Of a stretch of 64,000 bases of DNA, positions 20,473-29,310 are shown piece by piece (position 1 is the stretch's first letter; the number at the start of each line of letters is the position of its first letter). The translations under genes were made by a program, and so were the position numbers. Source of the DNA: Pseudomonadota bacterium (lineage in GTDB: Bacteria; Pseudomonadota; Gammaproteobacteria; Halothiobacillales; Halothiobacillaceae); contig JAJYYE010000008.1 of NCBI GenBank assembly GCA_021801265.1, positions 34,783 to 98,782 of the forward strand, in the 5' to 3' direction. The notes below the pieces were generated by a model. It was not told the origin of the DNA. It ran no database searches and worked only from the letters and a program-made list of their open reading frames with translations.

Positions 20473-21367
20473 GATGTTTGTCCATAAATTCATCCTGCAT
20501 CCGCAACACACCCGATTGCCAATGGGGCATGTGCAGCCCAAATGATGCCGTCAGTTTGGTCGTATCTAACCGTGAATTGAGCGGGCGTTGCGCAGGCGTG
20601 GGATATTGGCGGGTGGGAATGGGGGCGATCTCGGTCACTTTGAGCGCCCGGCCCTGCGCACGCGCCGTATTGATGACGAATTCGGCATACCCATGCCATG
20701 AGGTTTCGCCCGCGGCCGCGAGGTGATAAATCCCCACCAGATTCGGGTTGTGGCGTGTGGCACGAATGGCATGGGCGGTGACATCGCTAATCAGCTCCGC
20801 CCCCGTGGGTGCACCGATTTGATCGTCAATCACGTTCAAACGTTCACGCTCGGCGGCCAGGCGCAGCATGGTTTTGGCAAAATTGTTACCGCGGGCGGCA
20901 TACACCCAACTGGTGCGGAAGATCAGATGCGCGCAACCGCTATCGATAATGGCCTGTTCACCCGCCAATTTGGTTTGGCCGTACACCGACAAGGGCGCCG
21001 TGGTGTCGGTTTCGCGCCAAGGCTGGCTGCCGCTGCCATTAAACACATAATCGGTGGAGTAATGCACGAGCAATGCGCCTGTTGAATACGCGATTTCGGC
21101 CAATGCACCTACCGCATCGGCGTTGATGCGCTGAGCGTGTTCTGGCTCGCTTTCGGCACGATCCACGGTGGTGTAGGCGGCGGCATTAACGATGACATCA
21201 GGGGCAAGGGCGCGCACGGTACGGCAGAGCAACTCTGGCGTGGAAAGATCGCCGCAGAAGCCCGCAGCGCCCGCTCGATCCAGGGCGATCAGCTCGCCCA
21301 ATGGCGCTAATGCGCGCTGGAGTTCCCAACCGACCTGGCCGTTTTTACCCAACAGCAGGATTTTCAT
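20462..21367 (-). CDS. rfbD: dTDP-4-dehydrorhamnose reductase
   Basis: A 301-residue reductive SDR doing the last step of dTDP-L-rhamnose synthesis. Motifs: [17 protein letters not shown] for NAD(P)[24 protein letters not shown], and [11 protein letters not shown] with Tyr and Lys. The ATG overlaps the rfbB stop by 4 nt (ATGA). Confidence 0.96.
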   Translation of the reverse strand: MKILLLGKNGQVGWELQRALAPLGELIALDRAGAAGFCGDLSTPELLCRTVRALAPDVIVNAAAYTTVDRAESEPEHAQRINADAVGALAEIAYSTGALLVHYSTDYVFNGSGSQPWRETDTTAPLSVYGQTKLAGEQAIIDSGCAHLIFRTSWVYAARGNNFAKTMLRLAAERERLNVIDDQIGAPTGAELISDVTAHAIRATRHNPNLVGIYHLAAAGETSWHGYAEFVINTARAQGRALKVTEIAPIPTRQYPTPAQRPLNSRLDTTKLTASFGLHMPHWQSGVLRMQDEFMDKHHES

Positions 21368-22422
21368 AGGCCGTACTGTTTGTTCGTCCAATCGCGGTAG
21401 GCACCGCTGGTGATGTGCGCGACCCAATCCGGGTTCGCCAAATACCAGCGCACGGTTTTGCGAATGCCGCTTTCGAAGGTTTCGGCAGGCTTCCAGCCGA
21501 GTTCGCGTTCCAGTTTGCTGGCATCAATCGCATAGCGACGGTCGTGACCGGGGCGATCCTTAACAAAGCTGATTTGCGTGGCATAGGATAACCCGTCTGC
21601 GCGCGGCTGCTCTTCATCCAAAATGGCGCAGAGGGTTTTCACCACCTCCAGATTGGCTTTTTCATTCCAGCCACCCACGTTGTACACCTCGCCTAAACTT
21701 CCGGCTTCGAGCACGCGGCGAATGGCGCTGCAATGATCTTTCACATACAACCAATCACGAATCTGCTGCCCATCGCCATAAATCGGCAGGGGTTGCCCCG
21801 TCAGTGCATTGTGAATACACAGCGGGATAAGCTTTTCGGGGAAATGATATGGCCCATAGTTGTTCGAGCAATTGGTCGTCAGCACTGGCAAGCCGTAGGT
21901 GTGGTGATAGGCGCGCACGAGGTGATCGGATGCCGCCTTGCTGGCTGAGTAGGGGCTGTTGGGTTCGTACCGATGCGTTTCGGTGAAGGCAGGCGCGGTT
22001 TTATCGAGCGAGCCGTACACCTCATCAGTCGACACATGCAGAAACCGGAACGCGGCACGATCGTGATCGCTCAAACGTGACCAGTACGCACGAGTGGCCT
22101 CCAGCAAGCGAAATGTGCCGACGATATTGGTTTGAATAAAATCTTCCGGCCCGGTAATCGAACGATCGACATGGCTTTCTGCCGCGAAATTAATGATGGC
22201 ACGCGGCTGATGCTCGGCCAGAAGGCGGCTTACGAGCGCAGAATCGCCAATGTCGCCCTGTACAAACTGATAGTGAGGGTGATCGGCAACACGGTTCAGC
22301 GTTTCGAGATTACCCGCGTAGGTGAGCAAATCCAGGTTAACCACCGGCTCATCTTGGACATCCAACCAATCCAGCACAAAATTTCCGCCGATAAAACCGG
22401 CACCGCCTGTAACCAAAATCAT
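21364..22422 (-). CDS. rfbB: dTDP-glucose 4,6-dehydratase
   Basis: A 352-residue dehydratase, standard length. [14 protein letters not shown] binds [13 protein letters not shown] carries the catalytic Thr/Asp/Glu set, and [15 protein letters not shown] holds the Tyr-Lys pair. It makes dTDP-4-keto-6-deoxyglucose. The start overlaps the wzt stop by 4 nt. Confidence 0.97.
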   Translation of the reverse strand: MILVTGGAGFIGGNFVLDWLDVQDEPVVNLDLLTYAGNLETLNRVADHPHYQFVQGDIGDSALVSRLLAEHQPRAIINFAAESHVDRSITGPEDFIQTNIVGTFRLLEATRAYWSRLSDHDRAAFRFLHVSTDEVYGSLDKTAPAFTETHRYEPNSPYSASKAASDHLVRAYHHTYGLPVLTTNCSNNYGPYHFPEKLIPLCIHNALTGQPLPIYGDGQQIRDWLYVKDHCSAIRRVLEAGSLGEVYNVGGWNEKANLEVVKTLCAILDEEQPRADGLSYATQISFVKDRPGHDRRYAIDASKLERELGWKPAETFESGIRKTVRWYLANPDWVAHITSGAYRDWTNKQYGL

Positions 22423-23162
22423 TGTTCGGACTGCTCCAAAATTTTTGTATGAAAGTCGGGCAAGTGGGTCATTTTCCCATGCTTTAGCTCATACACACTG
22501 CTGCATAGGTTGCCCAGCATGACGTGATCGTGCGAAGCAAATACAAAAATTTCAGCATTCGCAATCAGATCATGCATGCGCGCTTTGGCTTTTTCCTGAA
22601 AGCCTGCATCGCCGGTGCCGAACATTTCATCCACGAGCAAAATTTCCGGCTGAAAACTGGTACCTACGGCGAACATCAAGCGCATCGTCATGCCCGATGA
22701 ATAGGTGCGTACGGGCAGGTTCAAAAAGTCGCCCAGTTCGGTGAATTCTTCGATTTCCGGGATTTTACTGCGGGCTTCTTTGAGCGACATCCCCATCAGC
22801 ATCCCCATGCGCAGGATGTTTTCATAGCCAGAAAGCTCAGGATCCATGCCCGAGCCGATTTCCAGCACCGTGGCAATGCGCCCCTCCCGAATAATGCGTC
22901 CCGAATCCTGGGTATAGATGCCGGCCATGGTACGTAGCAAAGTGCTTTTGCCTGCGCCGTTGTGGCCGATCAGGCCGATGGAATCGCCGCTGTTGAGTTC
23001 AAAACTCACCTCATCCAGCGCGGTGACAGAAACGGTATGTCCCGCCTCTGCCGCAATGCGCCCGCCGGTGGCAATGCGCATGAATTGGTGCCGCAAGGAT
23101 TGTGCGCGAGCGTTGTAAATCGGGTAGCGGACAGAGACATTCTCGAAAACAAGACGAGCCAT
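22419..23162 (-). CDS. wzt: Polysaccharide ABC exporter, ATP-binding subunit (Wzt, short form)
   Basis: 247 residues. The Walker A loop is [14 protein letters not shown], the signature is YSSGMTMRL, and the Walker B is [12 protein letters not shown] followed by the H-loop ASHDH. The protein ends right after the nucleotide-binding domain. The C-terminal carbohydrate-binding domain that reads the capped glycan end in Wzt of E. coli O8/O9a is absent, so chain-length control must resemble that of short Wzt/KpsT proteins. Partner of the permease at 23178. Confidence 0.93.
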   Translation of the reverse strand: MARLVFENVSVRYPIYNARAQSLRHQFMRIATGGRIAAEAGHTVSVTALDEVSFELNSGDSIGLIGHNGAGKSTLLRTMAGIYTQDSGRIIREGRIATVLEIGSGMDPELSGYENILRMGMLMGMSLKEARSKIPEIEEFTELGDFLNLPVRTYSSGMTMRLMFAVGTSFQPEILLVDEMFGTGDAGFQEKAKARMHDLIANAEIFVFASHDHVMLGNLCSSVYELKHGKMTHLPDFHTKILEQSEQ

Positions 23163-23177
23163 AGTGATATCCAGGAT

Positions 23178-23969
23178 TCAAATCCAATAAGGAATGCGGG
23201 TGCGACGCGAATTAAACATCCATAGGGTGATCGCCCAGCCCAGAATCGCCATACCAATAGCGACAGGCCATACAAACGAGGGGGTGGGAAAGTTCAATAA
23301 GGGGTCGCGCACCACGCTGATGAAATAACTAAACGGATTGAGCCACACCACCCACGCGCCTATGCCCAATTGCTCGGCCTTGAACAGTACCGGCGACATA
23401 AAAAATAGCAGCGGCATAAAGTTCGTGATCGCCGTTTCCGTATCCCGGTATCGGGCGGCGAACATGCCGATAAATAAACTCATCCAAATCAAGTTCAACA
23501 CCACCAGCAGAAAGCCGGGAATGGCCAACAAGATACCCGGATGCCAATGCGGCGGATAAATCAAAAATACAATCACAATAACCACCGCGTTGTGCGCGAG
23601 ATTAATTAAATGCCGCAAAACCAGTTTGATGGGATAAAAAAACAGTGGGATGCGTAAATTGCGGATAATTTGCGCGTTTTGCACAAAAAGCTGGCTGCTT
23701 TCGGTCACGATGCCTGCAATAAACCCCCAAAGGATCAACCCGACGCTGAGCAGCGGGATGAAGGTTGCCTTGTCCATCTTGAACAAGGTGCTCCACACAA
23801 AGCCCAACCCCCCCACACCAATGGCGGTGCCCAGCGTCAACCAGAACGGGCCAAGCATGCTGCGCTTGTAACGCGCCCTGGTATCGCTCCAGGACAAAAA
23901 CAAGGCAGCGGGCAGGCGATTTAACGCCTCAGATATATCGCGACGGGTTTCGAGCCAACGGGATGACAT
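23178..23969 (-). CDS. wzm: Polysaccharide ABC exporter, permease subunit (Wzm)
   Basis: A 263-residue ABC-2 type permease with six predicted membrane helices. It contains the family start LSWSDTRARYKRSMLGPFW, the GLILWGFIAG helix and the MPLLFFMSPVLF segment. It exports the undecaprenyl-linked polysaccharide across the inner membrane and is the first gene of the wzm-wzt-rfbBDAC operon. Its 5' side borders the accessory cassette region. Confidence 0.93.
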   Translation of the reverse strand: MSSRWLETRRDISEALNRLPAALFLSWSDTRARYKRSMLGPFWLTLGTAIGVGGLGFVWSTLFKMDKATFIPLLSVGLILWGFIAGIVTESSQLFVQNAQIIRNLRIPLFFYPIKLVLRHLINLAHNAVVIVIVFLIYPPHWHPGILLAIPGFLLVVLNLIWMSLFIGMFAARYRDTETAITNFMPLLFFMSPVLFKAEQLGIGAWVVWLNPFSYFISVVRDPLLNFPTPSFVWPVAIGMAILGWAITLWMFNSRRTRIPYWI

Positions 23970-24459
23970 AGATACTCATAGTAAAATTGGTTTGGCCTGC
24001 ATCATATCGGAAAGCCAATTTAAACGGGACAACCGCATCATTCCGCAGAAAGACGACCCAAGAAAAAAGCCGTATCTTTCGATATGGCTTTTGAGGATTT
24101 GGCGCGCGAGATGGACTAACTATATAGGCCGAGATCCGGACGGTAGCATCCATAACAGTGAGAGTCAGGAGTTCGGCCAAAACGGACGATTGCATTCATA
24201 CCTGCTGACGTCCGCTCCCAATCCACAGCAGCCAGTCAACACTCAGATAAATCAAACAAGAAAGCATCCTGTATAACAGCTTGCAAAAGAGGATGACCAG
24301 GCACACACAGTCCAAATGAGTGAATGCTATAGTTACGCGCACGAGCCTCGGCTCGAAAACGATCTCTATCAAACTGATAGATGATAAAACCCCAAAACAG
24401 AAAGGTGGGTGGGAGATTGGGATGAATAGCAATAGGGAATTAAATCCACATAAAAAGTC
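23970..24459. other. Gap without a supported gene, between wzm and the cassette array
   Basis: About 490 nt that should hold the promoter of the wzm operon. A hydrophobic 89-codon frame on the minus strand (24196-24465) has no visible ribosome-binding site and no known homologue that I recognise. No further GTTAGGC core or integrase-like sequence is visible here. Confidence 0.4.
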
Positions 24460-24525
24460 AGTCAACCGGTCGTCAAACCCGTCGCTTCGCTTTGGGTCTC
24501 CCTCCGGTTACTTCTAACGTTAGGC
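24460..24525 (+). other. attC-like site 1, degenerate on its left side
   Basis: The right core CTAACGTTAGGCC is intact with the G/TT crossover at 24519. On the left AGTCAAC (24460-24466) only partly matches the core complement. CCGG/CCGG and ACCC/GGGT arms can form the inner stems. It could be the attC of a lost or decayed upstream cassette. Confidence 0.55.
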
Positions 24526-24532
24526 CACAACG

Positions 24533-25315
24533 ATGTCAGTCGCCGTAGATGGTTTCCTTAGCGAATCGCTAGATCATGTTCGTTCCCATGTGCGCGAGAA
24601 ATATGCTGCGTGGCGCGGTCTACTTATGCGCGTGAATCAACTTGCAGTAGCGAATCAGCATGCGATCGTGATCCACACAGACAGTAATGTCGAGCGATAC
24701 AGCGCAGTATTATTTGCGAGAACGTTGGCGACCACTCAAGCGAGCACGCTGCTCTTGGAGGCGGGGCTGGTTTCTCAGGCACGCGTCCTCCTACGCTCTG
24801 CGCTGGAGACACTTTTTGCGCTTGCTGCTATTGCCAAAGATGCAAACATCGTGGAGGAGTTAATAGAGGGTCACTTTGCGGAACAGAAGCGGTTTGCTAA
24901 AAATGCTCAACTTTGGCAGGACGACGAACTTAAAAAAATCGCCGAGGCAGAGACGGTTTCTGGCCAACTACAGTCGGTCCTAAATAGTTCAGCAACCGCT
25001 TTATCAACGTTTGACTTAGCCCAGAAGGCGGGGCTGGAAGATTGGTATCGAACGGTATATATGGTCTTCAGTTGGCCAGTCCATGGTGCAGCGGTGGACT
25101 TAAATCGTCATGTTGTCATCAGTGGAGATGGTAACGTCGAAGCATTTCGTAACGAGCCTGAAGTGGACGATCAAGAATCATTGTGGCTGTGTGGAATTGA
25201 AGTTCTCCTTAAAGCCATTGCCGCGCTAGCTACGACCTTCCCGAATGTCGATCAAGGTTCGATGGAGCAATACTATGTCGAAGCCCGTAATCTGGAGTCC
25301 ACAATTGCGGGCTAA
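24533..25315 (+). CDS. DUF5677-like protein carried on an integron cassette
   Basis: A 260-residue, largely helical soluble protein. The segment STLLLEAGLVSQARVLLRSALETLFALAAIA matches the core of DUF5677-like proteins, which have no known biochemical function. A WPVHGAAVD motif with a conserved-looking His follows at about residue 180. It begins 13 nt after the crossover point of attC site 1, and its stop lies inside the R'' core of attC site 2, the compact layout of an integron cassette. A SHSTVGK-like catalytic motif is not visible. Promoter probably lies upstream of the array or in the previous cassette. Confidence 0.6.
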   Translation: MSVAVDGFLSESLDHVRSHVREKYAAWRGLLMRVNQLAVANQHAIVIHTDSNVERYSAVLFARTLATTQASTLLLEAGLVSQARVLLRSALETLFALAAIAKDANIVEELIEGHFAEQKRFAKNAQLWQDDELKKIAEAETVSGQLQSVLNSSATALSTFDLAQKAGLEDWYRTVYMVFSWPVHGAAVDLNRHVVISGDGNVEAFRNEPEVDDQESLWLCGIEVLLKAIAALATTFPNVDQGSMEQYYVEARNLESTIAG

Positions 25316-25368
25316 CCCATCGCTCTACCCGACCGCGCACCGGCGGCGGGTTAGCTCAAACGTTAGGC
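25310..25368 (+). other. attC site 2 (59-base element)
   Basis: R'' GGCTAAC (25310-25316) pairs with R' GTTAGGC (25362-25368). L'' CTACCCG pairs with L' CGGGTTAG, leaving one extra A as the extrahelical base that orients strand recognition. A GC-rich loop lies between. This is a textbook attC structure. Confidence 0.88.
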
Positions 25369-25437
25369 CGTCACGAAGACGGCAGCGCGACTTCCTAGAA
25401 GGGACATACGCACGCAGTCACCAATCGGATTGAATCA

Positions 25438-27324
25438 ATGGTAAACAATGAGCACGTTCGGGAATTTTTAAAATACTATTGCGACCTCCCGAAAGAGCCT
25501 CAATATGCGGTCTTGCTGACCGGCTTATGGGGAAGCGGCAAAACTTGGTTCATCAAGAACTTCATTGCCAATCACTTACAGCAGCCCGGCCGAGTACTGT
25601 ACTTGAGTTTGTATGGAGTGCAATCCTTTGACGACATTGAGTCGGAATTCTTCCGCTTGCTTCATCCTGTACTTGGTTCAAAACCGGTTCGCATTCTGCA
25701 TCGCTTGGCACGCGGAGTTATCAAAACTTCTATTAATTTCGACCTAGACGGGGACGGCGAGTCGGATGGCAGTGTCTCCTGCGGAATCTCGACGGAAAAG
25801 ATGCTGGAAAGAATCTCCCTGGACCCCAGCCAGATTTTGGTGCTTGATGATCTCGAGCGATGCTCAATTCCAACTGCCGATCTCCTGGGTTACGTCAATC
25901 AATTTATTGAACATGGTGGAATAAAGGCAGTTCTAATCGCAAATGAGGCGGAACTCCTGAAGCACGACCCAGGAACAGACCTAGGCTACGCCCGAATCAA
26001 GGAGAAGTTGATCGGGCGCACATTTGAAGTTATTCCGGAAGTTGCCTCGGCACTTGAATCCTTTGCTGCAGACCTACCCAGCGTTAGGGCCCAAAAAGTT
26101 GTTCGCGCCAATTTCGCACTAATCTCACAAGTCTACGAGTGCTCAAAGTACAAGAACCTCCGACTCGTTCGTCACGCGCTTTGGGAATTCGATCGCCTTA
26201 CACAGTCGTTGGACACTGCCGCGTTGCGTTCCGATCCACTACTAGCCGATTTGCTAGCGCTATTCCTGTCGTACTCCTTCGAAGTGCACAGCGGGACTGT
26301 GAAGGCATCCGAAATAAAAAAGCTACACGATAGCTGGTCGCTTTACTTCAAACAAAACAAGGACCAACCCGATCCCGACCAACGCTTTCATGACATTCGC
26401 AGTAAGTATTCCGGCCTACATCTCTACACATCGCTTACCACGGACGCGGTTTGGGAGGCTATATTCTCAACCGGATCAATCCCACGATCCGACCTGAATG
26501 AATCGCTACTGAAGAGCAAATACTTCCAGAATGAAAACCAACCTAACTGGGTCAAATTCTGGTACGGCATGAACCTGTCCGACGATGACTTCGCCGACGT
26601 GATGGCACAAGTTGAAGCAGAGTGGAATTCTTGCCAGTATCGACTTCTAGGAGAGGTCGTTCACGTCACCGGATTGTTTGTCAGATATGCGAGGAACGGC
26701 ATTTATAACAAAACTGTGGAGGAAGTGATTCAATCGGCGAAGGAATACATTGATCAGTTGCTGGCAAGTGGAGAGATACCTGTTATTCAGCCAAACTCGC
26801 GTCCGTTCCCATTCGAGAGAGATGCCTACGCAGGCCTTGGCTTCGCAAGCTTGGAGGATGAACAATTCAAAGCCTTCCTCGAATATATCGAAGAACGGCG
26901 CCGAGAAGCTTTGAGCTCAAGCTTTCCTGCACAAGCGACCAATCTGCTGGCTTTAGTGGGCACCGACACAAACCTCTTCTACCGCCGGATCATCCTCAAC
27001 AATGATCCAGAGAACGTCTACTACCAGACACCCATTCTTCATCTGATATCTCCTGCTGAGTTTGTTGGACACCTACTGGGAGCCTCTCCTGAGGACAGGA
27101 GCACCGTGGCCTATGCAATCAAGGAACGGTACGGTATTCGACAGTTTAATGTGGAGTTACTGCCTGAACTAGATTGGCTCTACAGCGTTGCCGATCTGCT
27201 ACGAACTGAAATTGGAACGCGCGACGGCAAAGTGAGTTCACTTTCCATAAAGTGGCTCGTCGATCCGTATATCACTGATGCAATTTCTCAACTTGAAATG
27301 GCTAAGCCAGCTGCATCAGCGTGA
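25438..27324 (+). CDS. KAP-type P-loop NTPase carried on an integron cassette
   Basis: A 628-residue protein. The Walker A motif GLWGSGKT spans residues 29-36, a long insertion follows, and Walker B is ILVLDDLER with Asp 137-138 and the following Glu. The tail of the NTPase part contains KYKNLRLVRHALWEFDRL, an arginine-rich region as in KAP/STAND-related NTPases. The remaining 350 residues are helical without a recognised effector domain; there are no strong membrane helices. KAP NTPases are often found in phage defence and mobile elements, so a defence role is plausible but inferred. The stop is directly followed by attC site 3. A roughly 2.0 kb cassette is large for an integron. Confidence 0.7.
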   Translation: MVNNEHVREFLKYYCDLPKEPQYAVLLTGLWGSGKTWFIKNFIANHLQQPGRVLYLSLYGVQSFDDIESEFFRLLHPVLGSKPVRILHRLARGVIKTSINFDLDGDGESDGSVSCGISTEKMLERISLDPSQILVLDDLERCSIPTADLLGYVNQFIEHGGIKAVLIANEAELLKHDPGTDLGYARIKEKLIGRTFEVIPEVASALESFAADLPSVRAQKVVRANFALISQVYECSKYKNLRLVRHALWEFDRLTQSLDTAALRSDPLLADLLALFLSYSFEVHSGTVKASEIKKLHDSWSLYFKQNKDQPDPDQRFHDIRSKYSGLHLYTSLTTDAVWEAIFSTGSIPRSDLNESLLKSKYFQNENQPNWVKFWYGMNLSDDDFADVMAQVEAEWNSCQYRLLGEVVHVTGLFVRYARNGIYNKTVEEVIQSAKEYIDQLLASGEIPVIQPNSRPFPFERDAYAGLGFASLEDEQFKAFLEYIEERRREALSSSFPAQATNLLALVGTDTNLFYRRIILNNDPENVYYQTPILHLISPAEFVGHLLGASPEDRSTVAYAIKERYGIRQFNVELLPELDWLYSVADLLRTEIGTRDGKVSSLSIKWLVDPYITDAISQLEMAKPAASA

Positions 27325-27325
27325 G

Positions 27326-27383
27326 GCCTAACCCCTCATTTCAGCGGATCGCCTTCGGCCGCCGCTGAACTCAAACATTGACG
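27326..27383 (+). other. attC site 3 with a mutated crossover core
   Basis: R'' GCCTAAC (27326-27332), L'' TTCAGCG and L' CGCTGAA form a good inner stem with a CGGCCGAAGGCG-type hairpin on the opposite strand. The right core reads ATTGACG instead of GTTRRRY after the usual CTCAAAC, so the G of the crossover dinucleotide is lost. The site is probably inactive and marks the right end of the array. Confidence 0.72.
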
Positions 27384-27495
27384 AGTAAGCGCCGAACACC
27401 GGTCATATGGAGCGGTCAGCCTGACAGGCCCCTTAGGCCGAAAAGCAGACCATTGCATCCCTAATAATGATATACAGGAATTCGGGATACCATCG

Positions 27496-28779
27496 CTATC
27501 CCACCATACCGAAATTGCCCTGAATCACATTCTTAGAATCACGCAGCTCATCCAGATAATCCGCCCACACCTGCATCATCTTCTTGCGGGTTTCTAAATG
27601 CTTGGTGCGGTTATATGCCCTGCCCAGTGGATCACGGACGGCATGGGCAAGCTGAAGCTCGATGACTTCGGGCCTGAAGTTATGGACTTCTTCTAATACC
27701 GTGCGCGCCATTGCTCGGAAGCCGTGGCCGGTCAGTTCGGTTTGTGTGTCGATGCCTAGGCGCTTCAGTGCCCCGTTGACGGTATTTTCACTCATGGGGC
27801 GGGTGTCACTCCGTGCGCCAGTGAAAACGTAGCGTGAGTGGCCTGTGAGGGGCTGCAACTCGATCAGGGCCGCGACCACTTGCCGAGCAAGAGGCACGAT
27901 ATGCTCCTGCCCTGTCTTGCTGGCGGTGTAACGCCATTCAAAGGTTTCAAAATCAATATCTGCCCATTGCATGTGCCTGAGTTCACCAATACGCACGAAC
28001 ACACAGGGGGCAATGGTTAGCGCGGCACGGGTAATTGGTGATCCACGATAACCGGCCATGATGCGCAGCAGTGGGGCGATGTCCTTGGGTTCGGTCGGTG
28101 CCGCATGGTTTTTGTCTTTCGGCATGGGGGCAATGGCTTTGTTCAGCGCCATTGTCACGTCGAACAATTCACGGCGACCTGTGGCAATTGCATAACGCAG
28201 AATTTGCCCAATATTTTGTTTTACCCGGTGGGCACTTTCGATGATTCCGCGTGCTTCAATGCGCTGCAAAACCTTTAATACCATGGGTGCAGTCACATCA
28301 GCGACAGGCGCCCGGCCAATGTAGGGGTAAACCTCCGCCTTCAGCCGGTTGATAACCTTGTTGCGGTATTTTTCCGATTTGTCGGCAAGATACATATTCA
28401 CCCACTCATCACCAATTTCCTCGAACGAACCGGGCAAAGCCTCGCCCGCCTGAATCATGGCTTCGATCTTTACAGCTTCGGCCTCCTCTCGCCTTGACTC
28501 AGTTATGGTGGTTTTTTCCGCCTTCCTCAGTTCGGCAGGGTCGGTGCCGTTGGCAATGAGTTGGCGGGCTTCGTCGCGGTATACCCTGGCCTGCTTCAGG
28601 TTTACGTCGGGATACCCACCAAGAGCTAGCGTCTTTCGTTTACCTTCAAAGCGGTAATCAAGCCGCCACAACTTGCCCCCGGCTGGTGTGACGAATAAAT
28701 ATAGCCCTTTCTCATCCGTAACCTTATAAGGCTTAGCTTCTGGCTTTACGGCTTTGATCGCGGTATCTGTAAGTGCCAT
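27496..28779 (-). CDS. P4-type tyrosine recombinase (island integrase)
   Basis: A 427-residue phage integrase. The DUF4102 arm-binding domain is at the N-terminus (MALTDTAIKAVKPEAKPYKV, then GLYLFVTPAGGKLWRLDYR), the core-binding domain lies in the middle, and the catalytic domain carries RIGELRHMQW with the first Arg, GHGFRAMARTV with the His-x2-Arg, and LGRAYNRT with the nucleophilic Tyr. Such integrases insert genomic islands at tRNA 3' ends. Here it lies about 200 nt beyond the 3' end of tRNA-Asp, pointing away from it. ATG 28779 is the natural start; the open frame extends upstream only because the repeat array there lacks stops. Confidence 0.9.
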   Translation of the reverse strand: MALTDTAIKAVKPEAKPYKVTDEKGLYLFVTPAGGKLWRLDYRFEGKRKTLALGGYPDVNLKQARVYRDEARQLIANGTDPAELRKAEKTTITESRREEAEAVKIEAMIQAGEALPGSFEEIGDEWVNMYLADKSEKYRNKVINRLKAEVYPYIGRAPVADVTAPMVLKVLQRIEARGIIESAHRVKQNIGQILRYAIATGRRELFDVTMALNKAIAPMPKDKNHAAPTEPKDIAPLLRIMAGYRGSPITRAALTIAPCVFVRIGELRHMQWADIDFETFEWRYTASKTGQEHIVPLARQVVAALIELQPLTGHSRYVFTGARSDTRPMSENTVNGALKRLGIDTQTELTGHGFRAMARTVLEEVHNFRPEVIELQLAHAVRDPLGRAYNRTKHLETRKKMMQVWADYLDELRDSKNVIQGNFGMVG

Positions 28780-28852
28780 GACGGTATCCTTTGACGGTAT
28801 TTTTTCACAGGCTGACGGTATCAACACCGTCATACCGTCAAAAGTACCGTCA
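28779..28852. promoter_or_regulatory. Three direct and three inverted copies of TGACGGTA at the integrase start
   Basis: TGACGGTA occurs at 28779, 28792 and 28813, and its complement TACCGTCA or a one-base variant at 28825, 28833 and 28845. The array covers the start codon and the 70 nt upstream of the integrase gene. It may be arm-type binding sites of the integrase, or operators for an excisionase or for self-repression. Confidence 0.7.
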
Positions 28853-28896
28853 AGAACCACTGGCTGTAAAGAGATGTTTTAGGACGCTATAGGCGT

Positions 28897-28930
28897 AAAA
28901 AAACCCGCATACCTAGCTGGAATGCGGGTT
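28897..28930 (-). terminator. Rho-independent terminator of the tRNA operon
   Basis: On the minus strand AACCCGCAT (28930-28922) pairs with ATGCGGGTT (28910-28902) and is followed by a run of U residues (28903-28897). It lies 46 nt past the CCA end of tRNA-Asp. Confidence 0.85.
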
Positions 28931-28975
28931 TGATTAAGGTTTTAAAACTTCTTCGGACGTTGTAAAACCATTGAA

Positions 28976-29052
28976 TGGCGCAGCGGACGGGACTCGAACC
29001 CGCGACCCCCGGCGTGACAGGCCGGTATTCTAACCAACTGAACTACCGCTGC
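28976..29052 (-). tRNA. tRNA-Asp(GTC)
   Basis: 77 nt including an encoded CCA. The acceptor stem GCAGCGG pairs with CCGCTGC, the anticodon loop reads CTGTCAC, and the T-arm is GCGGGTTCGAGTCCCGT. It is last in the Gly-Val-Asp cluster and next to the island integrase, so its 3' end is the likely attachment site. Confidence 0.97.
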
Positions 29053-29063
29053 TAATTTTGATG

Positions 29064-29139
29064 TGGTGGGTGATGAGAGGCTCGAACTCCCGACCTACGC
29101 CTTGTAAGGGCGCCGCTCTACCAACTGAGCTAATCACCC
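29064..29139 (-). tRNA. tRNA-Val(TAC)
   Basis: 76 nt with CCA. The acceptor stem GGGTGAT pairs with ATCACCC, the anticodon loop reads CTTACAA, and the T-loop TTCGAGC is canonical. Middle gene of the tRNA cluster. Confidence 0.97.
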
Positions 29140-29140
29140 G

Positions 29141-29216
29141 TGGAGCGGGAAACGAGATTCGAACTCGCGACCTCAACCTTGGCAAGGTTGCGCTCTACCA
29201 GCTGAGCTATTCCCGC
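29141..29216 (-). tRNA. tRNA-Gly(GCC)
   Basis: 76 nt with CCA. The acceptor stem GCGGGAA pairs with TTCCCGC, the anticodon loop reads TTGCCAA, and the T-loop TTCGAAT is canonical. First gene of the cluster; one base separates its CCA end from the tRNA-Val. Confidence 0.97.
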
Positions 29217-29310
29217 ACATCATCCAGCGGCTTTTGAGGGCTGCTGTTTGTCACAGAGCGCGCATTATACAAACCAAAACCCCGGGCGCAAGTGTTTTTT
29301 CACCCTGTGT

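Larger units (their letters stand above)
24460..27383 (+). mobile_element. Integron gene cassette array without integrase (CALIN-like)
   Basis: Three attC-like sites (24460-24525, 25310-25368, 27326-27383) alternate with two plus-strand genes that each fill the space between sites. The gene cassettes would run from the G/TT crossover at 24519 to 25362 (843 bp), and from there to 27377 (about 2.0 kb). No intI-type integrase occurs in the window, so this fits a cluster of attC sites lacking an integron integrase. The two cassette genes have codon use and base composition unlike the polysaccharide genes on the left. Confidence 0.75.

Noticed and set aside
24196..24465. Hydrophobic 89-codon frame on the minus strand as a gene
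   Set aside because: No ribosome-binding site, no recognisable family, and it overlaps the left arm of attC site 1.
23970..29052. Direct repeat of the tRNA-Asp 3' end marking the far edge of an island
   Set aside because: No second copy of the GGGTTCGAGTCCCG segment was seen between wzm and the tRNAs; the other end may lie outside the window or be lost.
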